From contig JAZSRC010000059.1 in NCBI GenBank assembly GCA_045538305.1, positions 1 through 33,720 of the forward strand: a DNA stretch of 33,720 nt, read 5' to 3'. This document shows positions 7,385-15,500 of this stretch, in pieces. Both the position numbers and the translations under genes were made by a program. The notes below the pieces were generated by a model. That model did not search any database and was not told the DNA's origin. It saw only the letters and a program-made list of their open reading frames with translations. The DNA is from SFHK01 sp045538305 (GTDB taxonomy: Bacteria; Bacillota; Clostridia; Christensenellales; Aristaeellaceae). Positions within the stretch are counted from its first letter, which is position 1. Each line of letters begins with the position of its first letter.

Positions 7385-8701
7385 TTATTTCAGGAACAGT
7401 TCAATGACCGGTACCAGCGTGTTGGGTTTAACCGGCGGCAGGTAAATGACCAGCAGGTTGTCCTTCTCGGGGAGGGCTTCGCCGAAGTGCTCAAGCTTTC
7501 CGTCGGTGAAGCGCAGCTCGCTGCCGTCATGCAGGAACTGGGCGTAATCCACCTTGCCGCCGAGGTTGGGGATCTGCAGGTGCGCGAAGGGGTAGGCGAA
7601 CAGATGAACATACAGCCGTTTTCCGTCTTCAGACTGGGTCAGACGGCAATCGGAGGGCGTTACGAACTCCGGCTCTGCCTGCGTACAACCGTAAATGGAG
7701 CGGCTGTTATACTTCATCCAGTCGGCATAAACCTTGAGCGCTTCCTCTGCGCGGTAATCCAGATATCCGCGGGAGGTGGGGCCGACGTTCATCAGCAGGT
7801 TTCCGCCAATGGATACGGTGTTTACCAGCATGCGGATTAGCATTTCCGGGCTCTTCCAGGTTTGCTCGTCGCGGTAGTAGCCCCAGCTACCGGAGAATGT
7901 CTGGCAGGCTTCCCAGGTTACCAGCTCGCCCGTTTCCTTATGGCGTACCCATTCGGTAGGCTGGAACTGCTCGGGTGTCCAGATATCCTGTTCAATCTCC
8001 GTGCGGTTGTCGATGATGATGCCGGGCTGCAGCTTTCTGGCCAGCGCCAGCAGTTCCTCAGATTCCCAGTCCAGCTTTCCCTTGCCCTTCATCCAGGCCT
8101 TGTCGCCCGTTCCGTTGTTGTCGGAATAGGAGAAGTCAAACCAAAGGACGTCGATTTTTCCGTAATTGGTCAGAAGCTCGGTGACCTGATTGCGCATGTA
8201 CTCGGCGTACTTTTTCACATCGCGATCCTTGCTTTGTTCGTATGCGTCGGCGTCTTCTCTTCTGGGGTGAAGCATGTCGATGGGGAATTCGGGATGGTGC
8301 CAGTCGATCAGCGAGTAGTAAAAGCCTACGCGCAGGCCTTCGGCGCGGAACGCATCCACATATTCGCGCACGAGATCGCGGCCTGCGGGCGTGTTGGTGC
8401 ATTTATAGTCGGTGAACTGGCTGTCCCACATGCAGAAGCCTTCATGGTGCTTGGTCGTAAATACCGCGTACTTCATGCCGGCGGCCTTGGCCTGACGCGC
8501 CCATTCGCGGGCATCGTACAGATCTGGATCAAAGTACTTGAAATACTTATCATAGTGCTCTTCGGTGATCATTTCACGGGTTTTGATCCACTCGTGGCGG
8601 GCGGGCATGGCGTACAGGCCCCAGTGGATAAACATACCGAAGCGGTCTTTGACAAACCACGCGGTATCGCCGGGGGATTTGCGGGTTACGTAGCTGCTCA
8701 T
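7385..8701 (-). CDS. GH29 alpha-L-fucosidase
   Basis: 438 residues, no signal peptide, so probably cytoplasmic. The catalytic barrel starts at once: WFVKDRFGMFIHWGLYAMPA, then FTTKHHEGFCMWDS (residues 81-94), and the nucleophile region GKIDVLWFDFSY with Asp189. These are hallmarks of family GH29, which removes alpha-linked fucose from host or plant glycans. The acid/base residue is variable in this family and was not assigned. ATG at 8701 is chosen over an upstream Met at 8740 because GGAGGAATCAACC lies directly before it. It may be co-transcribed with the thiol-disulfide membrane gene 58 bases upstream's end. Intracellular location implies import of short fucosylated sugars. Linkage specificity is not readable here. 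Confidence 0.92.
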   Translation of the reverse strand: MSSYVTRKSPGDTAWFVKDRFGMFIHWGLYAMPARHEWIKTREMITEEHYDKYFKYFDPDLYDAREWARQAKAAGMKYAVFTTKHHEGFCMWDSQFTDYKCTNTPAGRDLVREYVDAFRAEGLRVGFYYSLIDWHHPEFPIDMLHPRREDADAYEQSKDRDVKKYAEYMRNQVTELLTNYGKIDVLWFDFSYSDNNGTGDKAWMKGKGKLDWESEELLALARKLQPGIIIDNRTEIEQDIWTPEQFQPTEWVRHKETGELVTWEACQTFSGSWGYYRDEQTWKSPEMLIRMLVNTVSIGGNLLMNVGPTSRGYLDYRAEEALKVYADWMKYNSRSIYGCTQAEPEFVTPSDCRLTQSEDGKRLYVHLFAYPFAHLQIPNLGGKVDYAQFLHDGSELRFTDGKLEHFGEALPEKDNLLVIYLPPVKPNTLVPVIELFLK

Positions 8702-8759
8702 GGTTGATTCCTCCTGTATATGATTTTTGTTTGATTTCAAAGGCCTGCGGGGCTGAACG

Positions 8760-10181
8760 CTACATCAGCCATGCGGACAATATCATAAGAAGCATTACAA
8801 CGGCTGTGATGATCTTTGCCTTTCCCATATGTTCTGCCAGGAAGCGGGAAACCTTTACGCTGGATGCGCCGGAGAGAACGACTGCCGAAAGTAAAGCGGA
8901 GGGTGCAATAAACGACAGGCAGTAAACGATCAGCGTAAGCGCATGCCTGCCTGCGCCGGTTTCAATTTCCTTTAACAGCTGCATAAGGTATAATTGTCCT
9001 GCGCAGAGGAATTCGCCCAGCGCGATCACCGCGCCCAGCAGCATGGATGCGGGCAGCAGCACGCGTTTTTTGGTAAGCGCGCGGATGGCTTTGTGCAGTT
9101 TTGTGCGAACAGAGACCGGCAATTGGTTTTTTACACCGCCGTAGTTTTCTCTGTGCGCCTGCCATGCGTCCCAAACGTTCAGAAGAATCAGCGCTCCGCC
9201 TATGGCTGTGAGAAGGATTTTTGTAAGCGGCTTAAGCCATACGGGATTAAAGCGCTGCATGACGCCAATCAGCAGAAAGCCGATCAGCAGATAGCAGACG
9301 AATTTTGAAAACAGAAATGCGCCTGTAACCAGACGCGCATTTTTTCGGGCTTCAAGTACGATGGACAGGAACATCAAAAGCATCGAAAGCGCGCAGGTGT
9401 TTACGCCTGCTACCAGTCCTGCGCCAACTGCGCCTAAAATGGATATAGCGTATGAACTCGTATCGGCGGCTGAGATATCCGCCTTAACGCCGCCCGCAGC
9501 CCATCCGAGGGAAACCATGTCCTTCAGGCTTTTTTCGATATCGTCCGCGCCGGAAAGATAGGTCCGATTCAAAAAAACGCTGGGGGTTATGCGCTCATCG
9601 TCTGCAACGCCGTATGCATCAAACAGAGCCTGCGCTGCGCCCGGATTTGCGCTTATATCTATTTTTTCAATGATAACGCGGGATTCGATTTCGATTGCGC
9701 CGCGTTTTAGGACGATGGATTCGGGGAGCGCTTCAAGAACCGCCTGTGCGCGCCGGCAGCTTTCGCAGGCGGGTACATACAGGTAGACGACAGTGCTGTC
9801 CGTTCCCGTTCCCCAGGCCAGCGCTTCCTTTGAAAGCGAGGTTTCCATTTCTGTTGCGCCCGAATACGCGCGACCGTCTACAATTACCATGGGAATGGAA
9901 GGATTTTCAATGCTGTATGCTGAAACCGCCTTTTCATATTCTGCCATTCCGGCTGTTTTTGCCACATTATGCGCGGTATAGCTGCACTCTGTGAGCGGCT
10001 GACCGGTGAGAGAGAGATAATAATCGTAGAAATCCTCCTCCGGCGTACAGGATTCGCAGTAATTTCTGTAAAAATAGATTACCTCCCGCTTTTCCTCCGC
10101 CAGCGCGGATACAGACGGCAGCGCCAATAGAATGGACGCCAAAAGAATATACAGGAATGCGGCTTTGCTTTTTGCGTTCAT
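8760..10181 (-). CDS. Double thioredoxin-like domain fused to a CcdA/DsbD-like membrane domain
   Basis: 473 residues. After a signal segment (about 1-28) come two thioredoxin-like domains: the first has YCESC (Cys42/Cys45) and a cis-Pro-like SIPMVI, the second has ACESC (Cys139/Cys142) and ITPSVF. From about 245 on there are roughly six membrane helices with one Cys in each half (Cys263 in NTCALS, Cys393 in FLCAGQ), the arrangement of CcdA/DsbD electron carriers. The protein probably moves reducing power across the membrane to its own outer thioredoxin domains, though partners are unknown. It overlaps the upstream small gene by an ATGA. Two thioredoxin domains ahead of the carrier domain is an unusual order. 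Domain calls are good; pathway is inference. Confidence 0.75.
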   Translation of the reverse strand: MNAKSKAAFLYILLASILLALPSVSALAEEKREVIYFYRNYCESCTPEEDFYDYYLSLTGQPLTECSYTAHNVAKTAGMAEYEKAVSAYSIENPSIPMVIVDGRAYSGATEMETSLSKEALAWGTGTDSTVVYLYVPACESCRRAQAVLEALPESIVLKRGAIEIESRVIIEKIDISANPGAAQALFDAYGVADDERITPSVFLNRTYLSGADDIEKSLKDMVSLGWAAGGVKADISAADTSSYAISILGAVGAGLVAGVNTCALSMLLMFLSIVLEARKNARLVTGAFLFSKFVCYLLIGFLLIGVMQRFNPVWLKPLTKILLTAIGGALILLNVWDAWQAHRENYGGVKNQLPVSVRTKLHKAIRALTKKRVLLPASMLLGAVIALGEFLCAGQLYLMQLLKEIETGAGRHALTLIVYCLSFIAPSALLSAVVLSGASSVKVSRFLAEHMGKAKIITAVVMLLMILSAWLM

Positions 10182-10498
10182 GTAACAGCCTCCGTGATCT
10201 GAATAAAGGCGGCGTCGAGCGGAAGATAGGCCCGGATGTGAGCTGGTAGAAGCGATAGCGAAACCTTAGCGCCCTTTGGCGTATGCTCCATAAGCTCCAT
10301 CATGGCCCGCTTTTGTACGGCTCCGCGATGAATAGCGCAGGGCTCGGGATCTGAAAAGTATTCCATACTCAGTGCAAGCACGATTTTCTCCGGTAATTCG
10401 TAGCATGAAGCTTCCTGCTCGAGCAGTATGGAGCCGTTCGCATCAAAAAGCGATATTATTGATACCGCACGCTTGGGCGTCTTTTTTCTTTTGAACAT
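10178..10498 (-). CDS. Small conserved-looking protein of unknown function
   Basis: 106 residues, not recognised. It begins with a basic stretch (MFKRKKTPKRA) and has no membrane segment or signal peptide. A Cys-containing line (EPCAIHRGAVQKRAMMELME) is the only notable motif. A clear RBS (AAAAGGAG) precedes the ATG, and its stop overlaps the start of the thioredoxin/CcdA gene by four bases, so it is a real gene translated with that partner. It could be an accessory factor for the membrane protein, but this rests on position only. Confidence 0.65.
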   Translation of the reverse strand: MFKRKKTPKRAVSIISLFDANGSILLEQEASCYELPEKIVLALSMEYFSDPEPCAIHRGAVQKRAMMELMEHTPKGAKVSLSLLPAHIRAYLPLDAAFIQITEAVT

Positions 10499-10604
10499 TT
10501 CGCGCTCCTTTTCTTAATTGGCAGTCCCCGAAAAAAGGTACTTCCAGGACAGGATTTTTATGTATGCCGCGATTATAACATACTGATATCCAAAAAGCAA
10601 TAAA

Positions 10605-10638
10605 TTAACATGCTCGAGCGACATATGCGCTATGTTAA
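10605..10638. repeat. Inverted repeat TTAACAT ... ATGTTAA in a long intergenic gap
   Basis: Seven-base arms (10605-10611 and 10632-10638) flank a 20-base centre containing GCTCGAGC and CATATG. It lies about 100 bases upstream of the ABC-importer promoter in the 308-base gap 10499-10806, where otherwise only that promoter is seen. It could be a regulator site, but the evidence is weak. Confidence 0.3.
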
Positions 10639-10734
10639 GCAAAAAGAAAGAGTATACAAGCAATATATTAGTAGCGTTGTTCATATTATCCGCTGGAAAC
10701 CGTTCAAATGTACAACTAAATTAACAAAGGCAGG

Positions 10735-10762
10735 TTGACATTAAAGTCATTTATGTTATAAT
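10735..10762 (+). promoter_or_regulatory. Strong sigma-A promoter for the sugar ABC operon
   Basis: A perfect TTGACA (10735-10740) and a perfect TATAAT (10757-10762) are 16 bases apart, with a TG extension (TGTTATAAT). It lies 44 bases before the first permease gene. Confidence 0.9.
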
Positions 10763-10806
10763 GAATAAGTAATTGAAATAAGACACAAACGGCGGGAGGG
10801 ATTATT

Positions 10807-11757
10807 ATGACTGTTCGTGGACGCTATCCGGCGCATTCGGGTATGCGTACGCAGCCGGAACTTTCCAAGAGAATTCGAAAGAGCATACCGTACTATGTAC
10901 TGGTTGCGCTTCCGCTGATCTATCTGCTGCTGTTCAAGTATTATCCGATGCTGGGCGTGCAGATTGCTTTCAGAGACTTCAAGGTTCGCGGCGGTATCTG
11001 GGGCAGCCCGTGGGTAGGCCTTGATCATTTTGCCGAATTCTTCGAATCACCTACGTCCTGGACGATCATTCTCAACACGCTGAAGCTGAGCGTTTATTCT
11101 CTGCTGGCTGGCTTCCCGATTCCGATCGTTCTGGCTATTTTCCTGAATGAATCCCGTTCTGCGAAATTCAGGAAGTTTACCCAGATGATCACCTACATGC
11201 CGTACTTTATTTCTACCGTTGTTCTCGTTTCGATGATCATTCAGTTCACCGACATTTCCACCGGTTTCATCAATCAGATCATCAAAGCACTCGGCGGCGA
11301 GGCCAAGAACTTTATGGGTACGGTCACATACTTCCGGCACTTGTATGTATGGACCGGTGTATGGCAGACGATGGGCTATTCCGCAATCGTTTACCTCGCG
11401 GCGCTCACGGGTGTTCCGGTGGAACTGTACGAGGCAGCCAAGGTGGACGGCGCCAGCAAGCTGCGCCGCATCATCAGCATCGACATTCCCTACATTGCGC
11501 CCACCATCATCACGCTGTTCATTCTCAATACCGGCAGCATTCTTTCCGTTGGCTTTGAGAAGGTATACCTGATGCAGAACTCGATCAATACTCCGGTTTC
11601 CGAAGTTATTTCCACCTACGTGTACAAGATCGGCGTTCTTCAGTTCAACTACAGCTATTCGACTGCTGTTGGTCTGTTCAACTCGGTGGTTAACCTCATC
11701 ATGATCCTGTTTGTCAATACGGTTTCCGACCGCGTTGGCAAGGTCAGCGTACTGTAA
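10807..11757 (+). CDS. Sugar ABC transporter permease, LplB type
   Basis: 316 residues with six predicted membrane helices, starting about residue 31 (YYVLVALPLIYLLLFKYYPM). The cytoplasmic coupling loop is clear: YEAAKVDGASKLRRIISIDIP, the EAA motif of binding-protein-dependent permeases. The FKYYPMLGVQIAFRDFK segment is typical of the LplB subgroup of carbohydrate (CUT1) importers. A GGGAGGG site precedes the ATG. The next permease follows after 13 bases. No ATPase gene is present; CUT1 systems often share a genome-wide MsmK-type ATPase. Substrate unknown, probably an oligosaccharide. Confidence 0.92.
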   Translation: MTVRGRYPAHSGMRTQPELSKRIRKSIPYYVLVALPLIYLLLFKYYPMLGVQIAFRDFKVRGGIWGSPWVGLDHFAEFFESPTSWTIILNTLKLSVYSLLAGFPIPIVLAIFLNESRSAKFRKFTQMITYMPYFISTVVLVSMIIQFTDISTGFINQIIKALGGEAKNFMGTVTYFRHLYVWTGVWQTMGYSAIVYLAALTGVPVELYEAAKVDGASKLRRIISIDIPYIAPTIITLFILNTGSILSVGFEKVYLMQNSINTPVSEVISTYVYKIGVLQFNYSYSTAVGLFNSVVNLIMILFVNTVSDRVGKVSVL

Positions 11758-11770
11758 GGGAGGGCTGAAG

Positions 11771-12724
11771 ATGAACGCTGTTGATAAGAAAAAGGCACTT
11801 CCCAAGCCTGCTGTCCGTAATGCGCATAACAAACACCATATCCGCAACACTACGGGAGACAACATTTTTGATACGGTTGCAACAATTATCCTGGTGCTTG
11901 CGGTTATCGTTGTAGCCTATCCCCTTTTATATGTAGTCAGCTCGTCGCTTTCGTCCACCGATGCCGTAATGGCGGGGCGCGTGTGGTTGTGGCCGGTAGA
12001 ATTTTCTCTTTCGGCTTATGAAACCACCTTCAAGTATGACTCCATCATGACCGGCTATCTGAATTCCATTATCTACACCCTGTCGGGTACCCTCGTCAGC
12101 CTGGTTCTTACCACGCTGTGCGCATACTGCCTGGCGAAAAAGGACTTTTACGGCAGAAAAGTCGTCGGCTTTATGGTTCTGTTCACCATGCTTTTCAATG
12201 CCGGATTGGTTCCCAACTATCTTTTGATCAGCAATACGCTTAACTGGGATAACACCATCTGGGCGCTGATCATTCCCAACGCTATGAGCGCATGGCACGT
12301 AATCCTGATGCGTTCTTACTTTGAGAACTCGATTCCGGAGGATCTGTTCGAGGCCAGCGATATCGACGGCTGTTCGGTATTCCGCCAGTTGTTCTCCATT
12401 GCGCTGCCCCTTTCCGGTCCGATTCTTGCAGTTATTGCGCTGTACACGGCGGTCGGCATCTGGAACAGCTACTTCGATGCGTTGATTTACATCAACGACA
12501 AGAGCATGTTCCCGCTGCAGCTGGAGCTTAGAAACATACTGATTCTGAACTCCATGGATATGACTACCAGCGTTGACCTTCGCGAAATGGCGTCCCGTCA
12601 GGGCATGTACAACCTGCTGAAGTACGCCGTTATCGTGGTTTCGAGTCTTCCGCTTCTGATCATGTATCCGTTTGTGCAGAAGTACTTTGTAAAGGGCATC
12701 ATGGTAGGTTCCGTAAAGGGTTAA
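11771..12724 (+). CDS. Sugar ABC transporter permease, YtcP/MalG type
   Basis: 317 residues with six predicted membrane helices. WLWPVEFSLSAYETTFKY after the first helix and the coupling loop FEASDIDGCSVFRQLFSIALP are typical of YtcP-like partners of LplB permeases, as is the C-terminal PFVQKYFVKGIMVGSVKG. ATG at 11771 has GGGAGGG upstream and begins 13 bases after the first permease; upstream in-frame Mets lie inside that gene and lack a ribosome site. It forms the membrane channel with the first permease. Confidence 0.92.
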   Translation: MNAVDKKKALPKPAVRNAHNKHHIRNTTGDNIFDTVATIILVLAVIVVAYPLLYVVSSSLSSTDAVMAGRVWLWPVEFSLSAYETTFKYDSIMTGYLNSIIYTLSGTLVSLVLTTLCAYCLAKKDFYGRKVVGFMVLFTMLFNAGLVPNYLLISNTLNWDNTIWALIIPNAMSAWHVILMRSYFENSIPEDLFEASDIDGCSVFRQLFSIALPLSGPILAVIALYTAVGIWNSYFDALIYINDKSMFPLQLELRNILILNSMDMTTSVDLREMASRQGMYNLLKYAVIVVSSLPLLIMYPFVQKYFVKGIMVGSVKG

Positions 12725-12730
12725 ACAGAA

Positions 12731-12754
12731 TTTAGCGCGTAGAAACGCGTTAAA
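12731..12754 (+). other. Intercistronic hairpin before the binding-protein gene
   Basis: TTTAGCGCGT and ACGCGTTAAA pair with one mismatch around an AGAA loop. It sits between the second permease and the binding-protein gene, where such stems often protect the abundant binding-protein transcript. No T-run follows, so it is not a terminator. Confidence 0.45.
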
Positions 12755-12775
12755 AGATAAAAGGGAGGAAAAGAG

Positions 12776-14452
12776 ATGAAACACACCAAACTTCTGAGCC
12801 TTGTTCTCGCCCTGGCACTGCTGTTCTCCATGACCAGCGCACTTGCATGGGCACCCGAATGGGAGCATGACGAGGACCTTTCCGCGTACAAGCTCTGCGA
12901 AAACTTCGGCGATATCAAGCTGAAGGTCGGCGTAACCGATCTGGCTGCAATCGAAACCTGGGAAGAGAACGCATACATCCTTTGGCTGGAAGAGGTTACC
13001 AATGTTGACCTCGAGTTCGAACTGATCCCCTACGAAGGACGCGCGGAAAAGCTGGGCCTTCTTCTGAACAATGAAGAAAGCTATCCCGACTTCTTCCTGA
13101 ACGTCGGCATGACCGATGCAATGATCTCTCGCTTCGGTGTTGACGAGCAGATGTTCCTGCCCCTCAACGACCTGATCGAGGAGCACGGCAACTTCTTCAA
13201 GCGCCTGCTTGAGGCCTATCCCGGAACCGATGGTCTGATCACTCAGCTTGACGGCAAGATCTACTCTCTGCCCGAGGTAAACGAGTGCTATCACTGCTCC
13301 GCCGCTCACAAGTTCTGGATCAACCAGACCTGGCTGGACAACCTGGGCCTCGAAATGCCCACCACGCTCGACGAGCTGTATGACGTTCTCGTAGCATTCC
13401 GCGATCAGGACGCCAACGGCAACGGCGATCCGACCGATGAAATCCCCATGGCCGGCGACTACGCGGATGGCTGGTACACCAACCCCGAGTATCCGATCAT
13501 GAACGCCTTCACCTACTACTGCCTTGACCTCGATAAGACCTCTACCAGCTCTTCCGTTGCTTTCGGTATGTACATGGAAGATGGCGAAGTAGTTGTTCCC
13601 TTCGAGAAGGATGAGTTCAAAGAGGGCATCGAATTCGTAACCAAGCTCGTTGATGAAGGCCTGATCTACGAAGGTTCCTTCACTCAGGACCTCGCAAGCC
13701 TGACCAACATTGCAGAGAGCGGACGCCTTGGCGCAGCTCCCGGCGGCTACATCCTGTTCGCCACCCTCGGCGGAGACATCTATCGTCAGTATGCACCCGT
13801 ACTGCCGGTTGAAGGCCCCGATGGATATCAGAATGCTGTTTCCGAGCCCTACGCAGCTGTAGGCGGCAACGTATTCACCATTTCCGCCAACACCAAGTAC
13901 CCGGTTGAGTGCTTCAAGATTGGCGACCTGTTCTACTCCTATGCTTCCACCATCCGTTCCTACTATGGTGTATACGGCGAGCAGTGGACTGCTGCTGATG
14001 AAGGCATCCCCGGCATCAACGGCGTACAGTCCATGTACAAGCCCCTCGTACCGTGGCAGGAGAGCGAACCCCAGTCCTACTGCGTACTGCAGATGTGCCC
14101 CTCCTTCCGTACCTCCGACTTCCGTCTCGGCGAGCCCTCTGATCCCAACCTGGATATCTACAGCAGCGCTGGCCTCGAGACTCTGCTCTACAAGGTAACT
14201 CAGGAATACAAGCCCTTCACCGATGACACCAAGCCGGTTCCGCCGCTCAAGTTCACCGACGAGCAGAATGGCGACATGGCAGTTATCAAGGCCAACCTGA
14301 GCAACACCATCAAGGAAGGCATGTTCGCATTCTTCAACGGCACCAAGACGATTGAGAACGATTACGAAGCATGGCTGGCTGACCTCGAAGCACAGGGTCT
14401 CAGCAAGCTGATCGAAATCTATCAGACTGCTTACGACGTACAGTATAAGTAA
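12776..14452 (+). CDS. Extracellular sugar-binding protein of the ABC importer
   Basis: 558 residues with a signal peptide (about 1-24, ending TSALA). No Cys follows the hydrophobic segment, so there is no lipobox; the mature protein would start near WAPEWEHDE and lacks an obvious anchor. The body is a large periplasmic-binding-type protein of the family paired with LplB/YtcP permeases, with TTLDELYDVLVAFRDQDANG and the Ca-binding-like DQDANGNGDPTDEIP loop. GGGAGG precedes the ATG. Codon choice is strongly biased toward C-ending codons, unlike the neighbours, as expected for a very highly expressed gene. It would capture the sugar outside the cell and deliver it to the two permeases. Confidence 0.9.
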   Translation: MKHTKLLSLVLALALLFSMTSALAWAPEWEHDEDLSAYKLCENFGDIKLKVGVTDLAAIETWEENAYILWLEEVTNVDLEFELIPYEGRAEKLGLLLNNEESYPDFFLNVGMTDAMISRFGVDEQMFLPLNDLIEEHGNFFKRLLEAYPGTDGLITQLDGKIYSLPEVNECYHCSAAHKFWINQTWLDNLGLEMPTTLDELYDVLVAFRDQDANGNGDPTDEIPMAGDYADGWYTNPEYPIMNAFTYYCLDLDKTSTSSSVAFGMYMEDGEVVVPFEKDEFKEGIEFVTKLVDEGLIYEGSFTQDLASLTNIAESGRLGAAPGGYILFATLGGDIYRQYAPVLPVEGPDGYQNAVSEPYAAVGGNVFTISANTKYPVECFKIGDLFYSYASTIRSYYGVYGEQWTAADEGIPGINGVQSMYKPLVPWQESEPQSYCVLQMCPSFRTSDFRLGEPSDPNLDIYSSAGLETLLYKVTQEYKPFTDDTKPVPPLKFTDEQNGDMAVIKANLSNTIKEGMFAFFNGTKTIENDYEAWLADLEAQGLSKLIEIYQTAYDVQYK

Positions 14453-14473
14453 TTCTTATTTCGTTAAGTCATT

Positions 14474-14509
14474 CGCCGCCCCATATGGCAGATGCCGTAT
14501 GGGGCGGCG
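14474..14509 (+). terminator. Terminator of the sugar ABC operon
   Basis: A perfect 12-base GC-rich stem (14474-14485 with 14498-14509) begins 21 bases after the binding-protein stop and is followed by TTATATTT. Confidence 0.8.
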
Positions 14510-14610
14510 TTATATTTGGTGAATTGCCCCGATGACAGGAATACAGCATAAAGCATTTGCCGCGGGGATGAACGGAGAGGAATATGGTTTTCCGATTCAT
14601 TAGCGAATGA

Positions 14611-14640
14611 AAAGACAGCGGCTGCCTGCATGGCAGCCGC
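14611..14640 (-). terminator. Terminator of the repeat-protein gene
   Basis: A 9-base stem (14618-14626 with 14632-14640) with a 5-base loop lies 20 bases beyond the minus-strand stop codon and is followed on that strand by TGTCTTTT. Confidence 0.75.
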
Positions 14641-14660
14641 CTGATGAACAAAGAACGTAA

Positions 14661-15398
14661 TTATCGAACCGGAACTGTGATCAGTACGGCGGTAATCTGG
14701 GGGATGAGGGAGCGGGTCATCATACCGTTATAATAAACGGTGGCGGCAGCGCCGTTTTCAAACTCGGAGAGCCCTTCGGTATCGGCGGAGAGGTTTACAT
14801 GTACTTCGCCATTTTCGGTTTCGATCATAATGCTGTTTTCCTGTACATCGGAAACGATACCGGAAACCGGAAACAGTTTCATAATGAACTGCGCGCCAAT
14901 CTGCGGCGGGAGGGACATGGTCATAGCGCCGTCATTGTACACGAGCACCATATCGCCTTCTTCATATTCGGATGAGTCCACATTCTCCGGCAGGTGTACA
15001 ATTACTTCGCCGTGAAGGTCGGTAAATATGGTAAGGCTATCATTTGCGGCGTCCATACCGACGTTAACGGAAATGATTTTTCCGATCATGCGGTAATTGC
15101 TGATGACGATTGCATTTACCTGCGGCGGAAGGGAGCGTGCCATCATGCCATCGTAGGTAACGGTGGCATACTGACCTTCGGAAAGAGTCAGCTCGGTGAC
15201 GAACACGGTGTCGGCGGAGAGGTTCGCCTGTACGCTTCCGAATTCTTCGGTTTCGATCATTACATATTCGCCGGAAATCTCGGTGACAAAGCCCTGAAGG
15301 GTTACGTATTCGGGTTCATATTCCTCTGTTACTTCGCATACGGCGGGGATCATGGCAGTCATGATGAGCGCAAGGAGCATAGCAAGCAGTTTCTTCAT
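14661..15398 (-). CDS. Secreted protein of three tandem beta repeats
   Basis: 245 residues with a signal peptide (about 1-21). The mature part is three copies of a unit of about 65-75 residues. Each starts G(F/K/I)(V/I) and has an MIETE- or TIFTD-like strand, then (Q/I/H)(A/V)(N/H)L, then a YxGMM(A/T)RSL(P/I)PQ(V/I)xA line: YDGMMARSLPPQVNA, YNDGAMTMSLPPQIGA and YYNGMMTRSLIPQITA. The units look like small OB-type or SH3-like barrels. I do not recognise the family and no catalytic residues stand out. The gene lies 102 bases downstream of the sugar-isomerase-like gene on the same strand and has its own weak RBS (GGATGG). Confidence 0.75.
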   Translation of the reverse strand: MKKLLAMLLALIMTAMIPAVCEVTEEYEPEYVTLQGFVTEISGEYVMIETEEFGSVQANLSADTVFVTELTLSEGQYATVTYDGMMARSLPPQVNAIVISNYRMIGKIISVNVGMDAANDSLTIFTDLHGEVIVHLPENVDSSEYEEGDMVLVYNDGAMTMSLPPQIGAQFIMKLFPVSGIVSDVQENSIMIETENGEVHVNLSADTEGLSEFENGAAATVYYNGMMTRSLIPQITAVLITVPVR

Positions 15399-15500
15399 TT
15401 CTTAGGTTCCATCCTTTTTTCGTTTTATGTCCGTTTCTTGTGGACACAAATGAGACGCAGAAAAAGATGAATAGTTGCATCCGGAAAGTAAAAATTGTAT

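Noticed and set aside
7862..8707. 281-codon plus-strand open frame
   Set aside because: It is antisense to the GH29 fucosidase, whose catalytic motifs are all intact, and has no ribosome site.
11927..13309. 460-codon minus-strand open frame
   Set aside because: It is antisense to a permease and a binding-protein gene, spans the gap between them and has no recognisable product.
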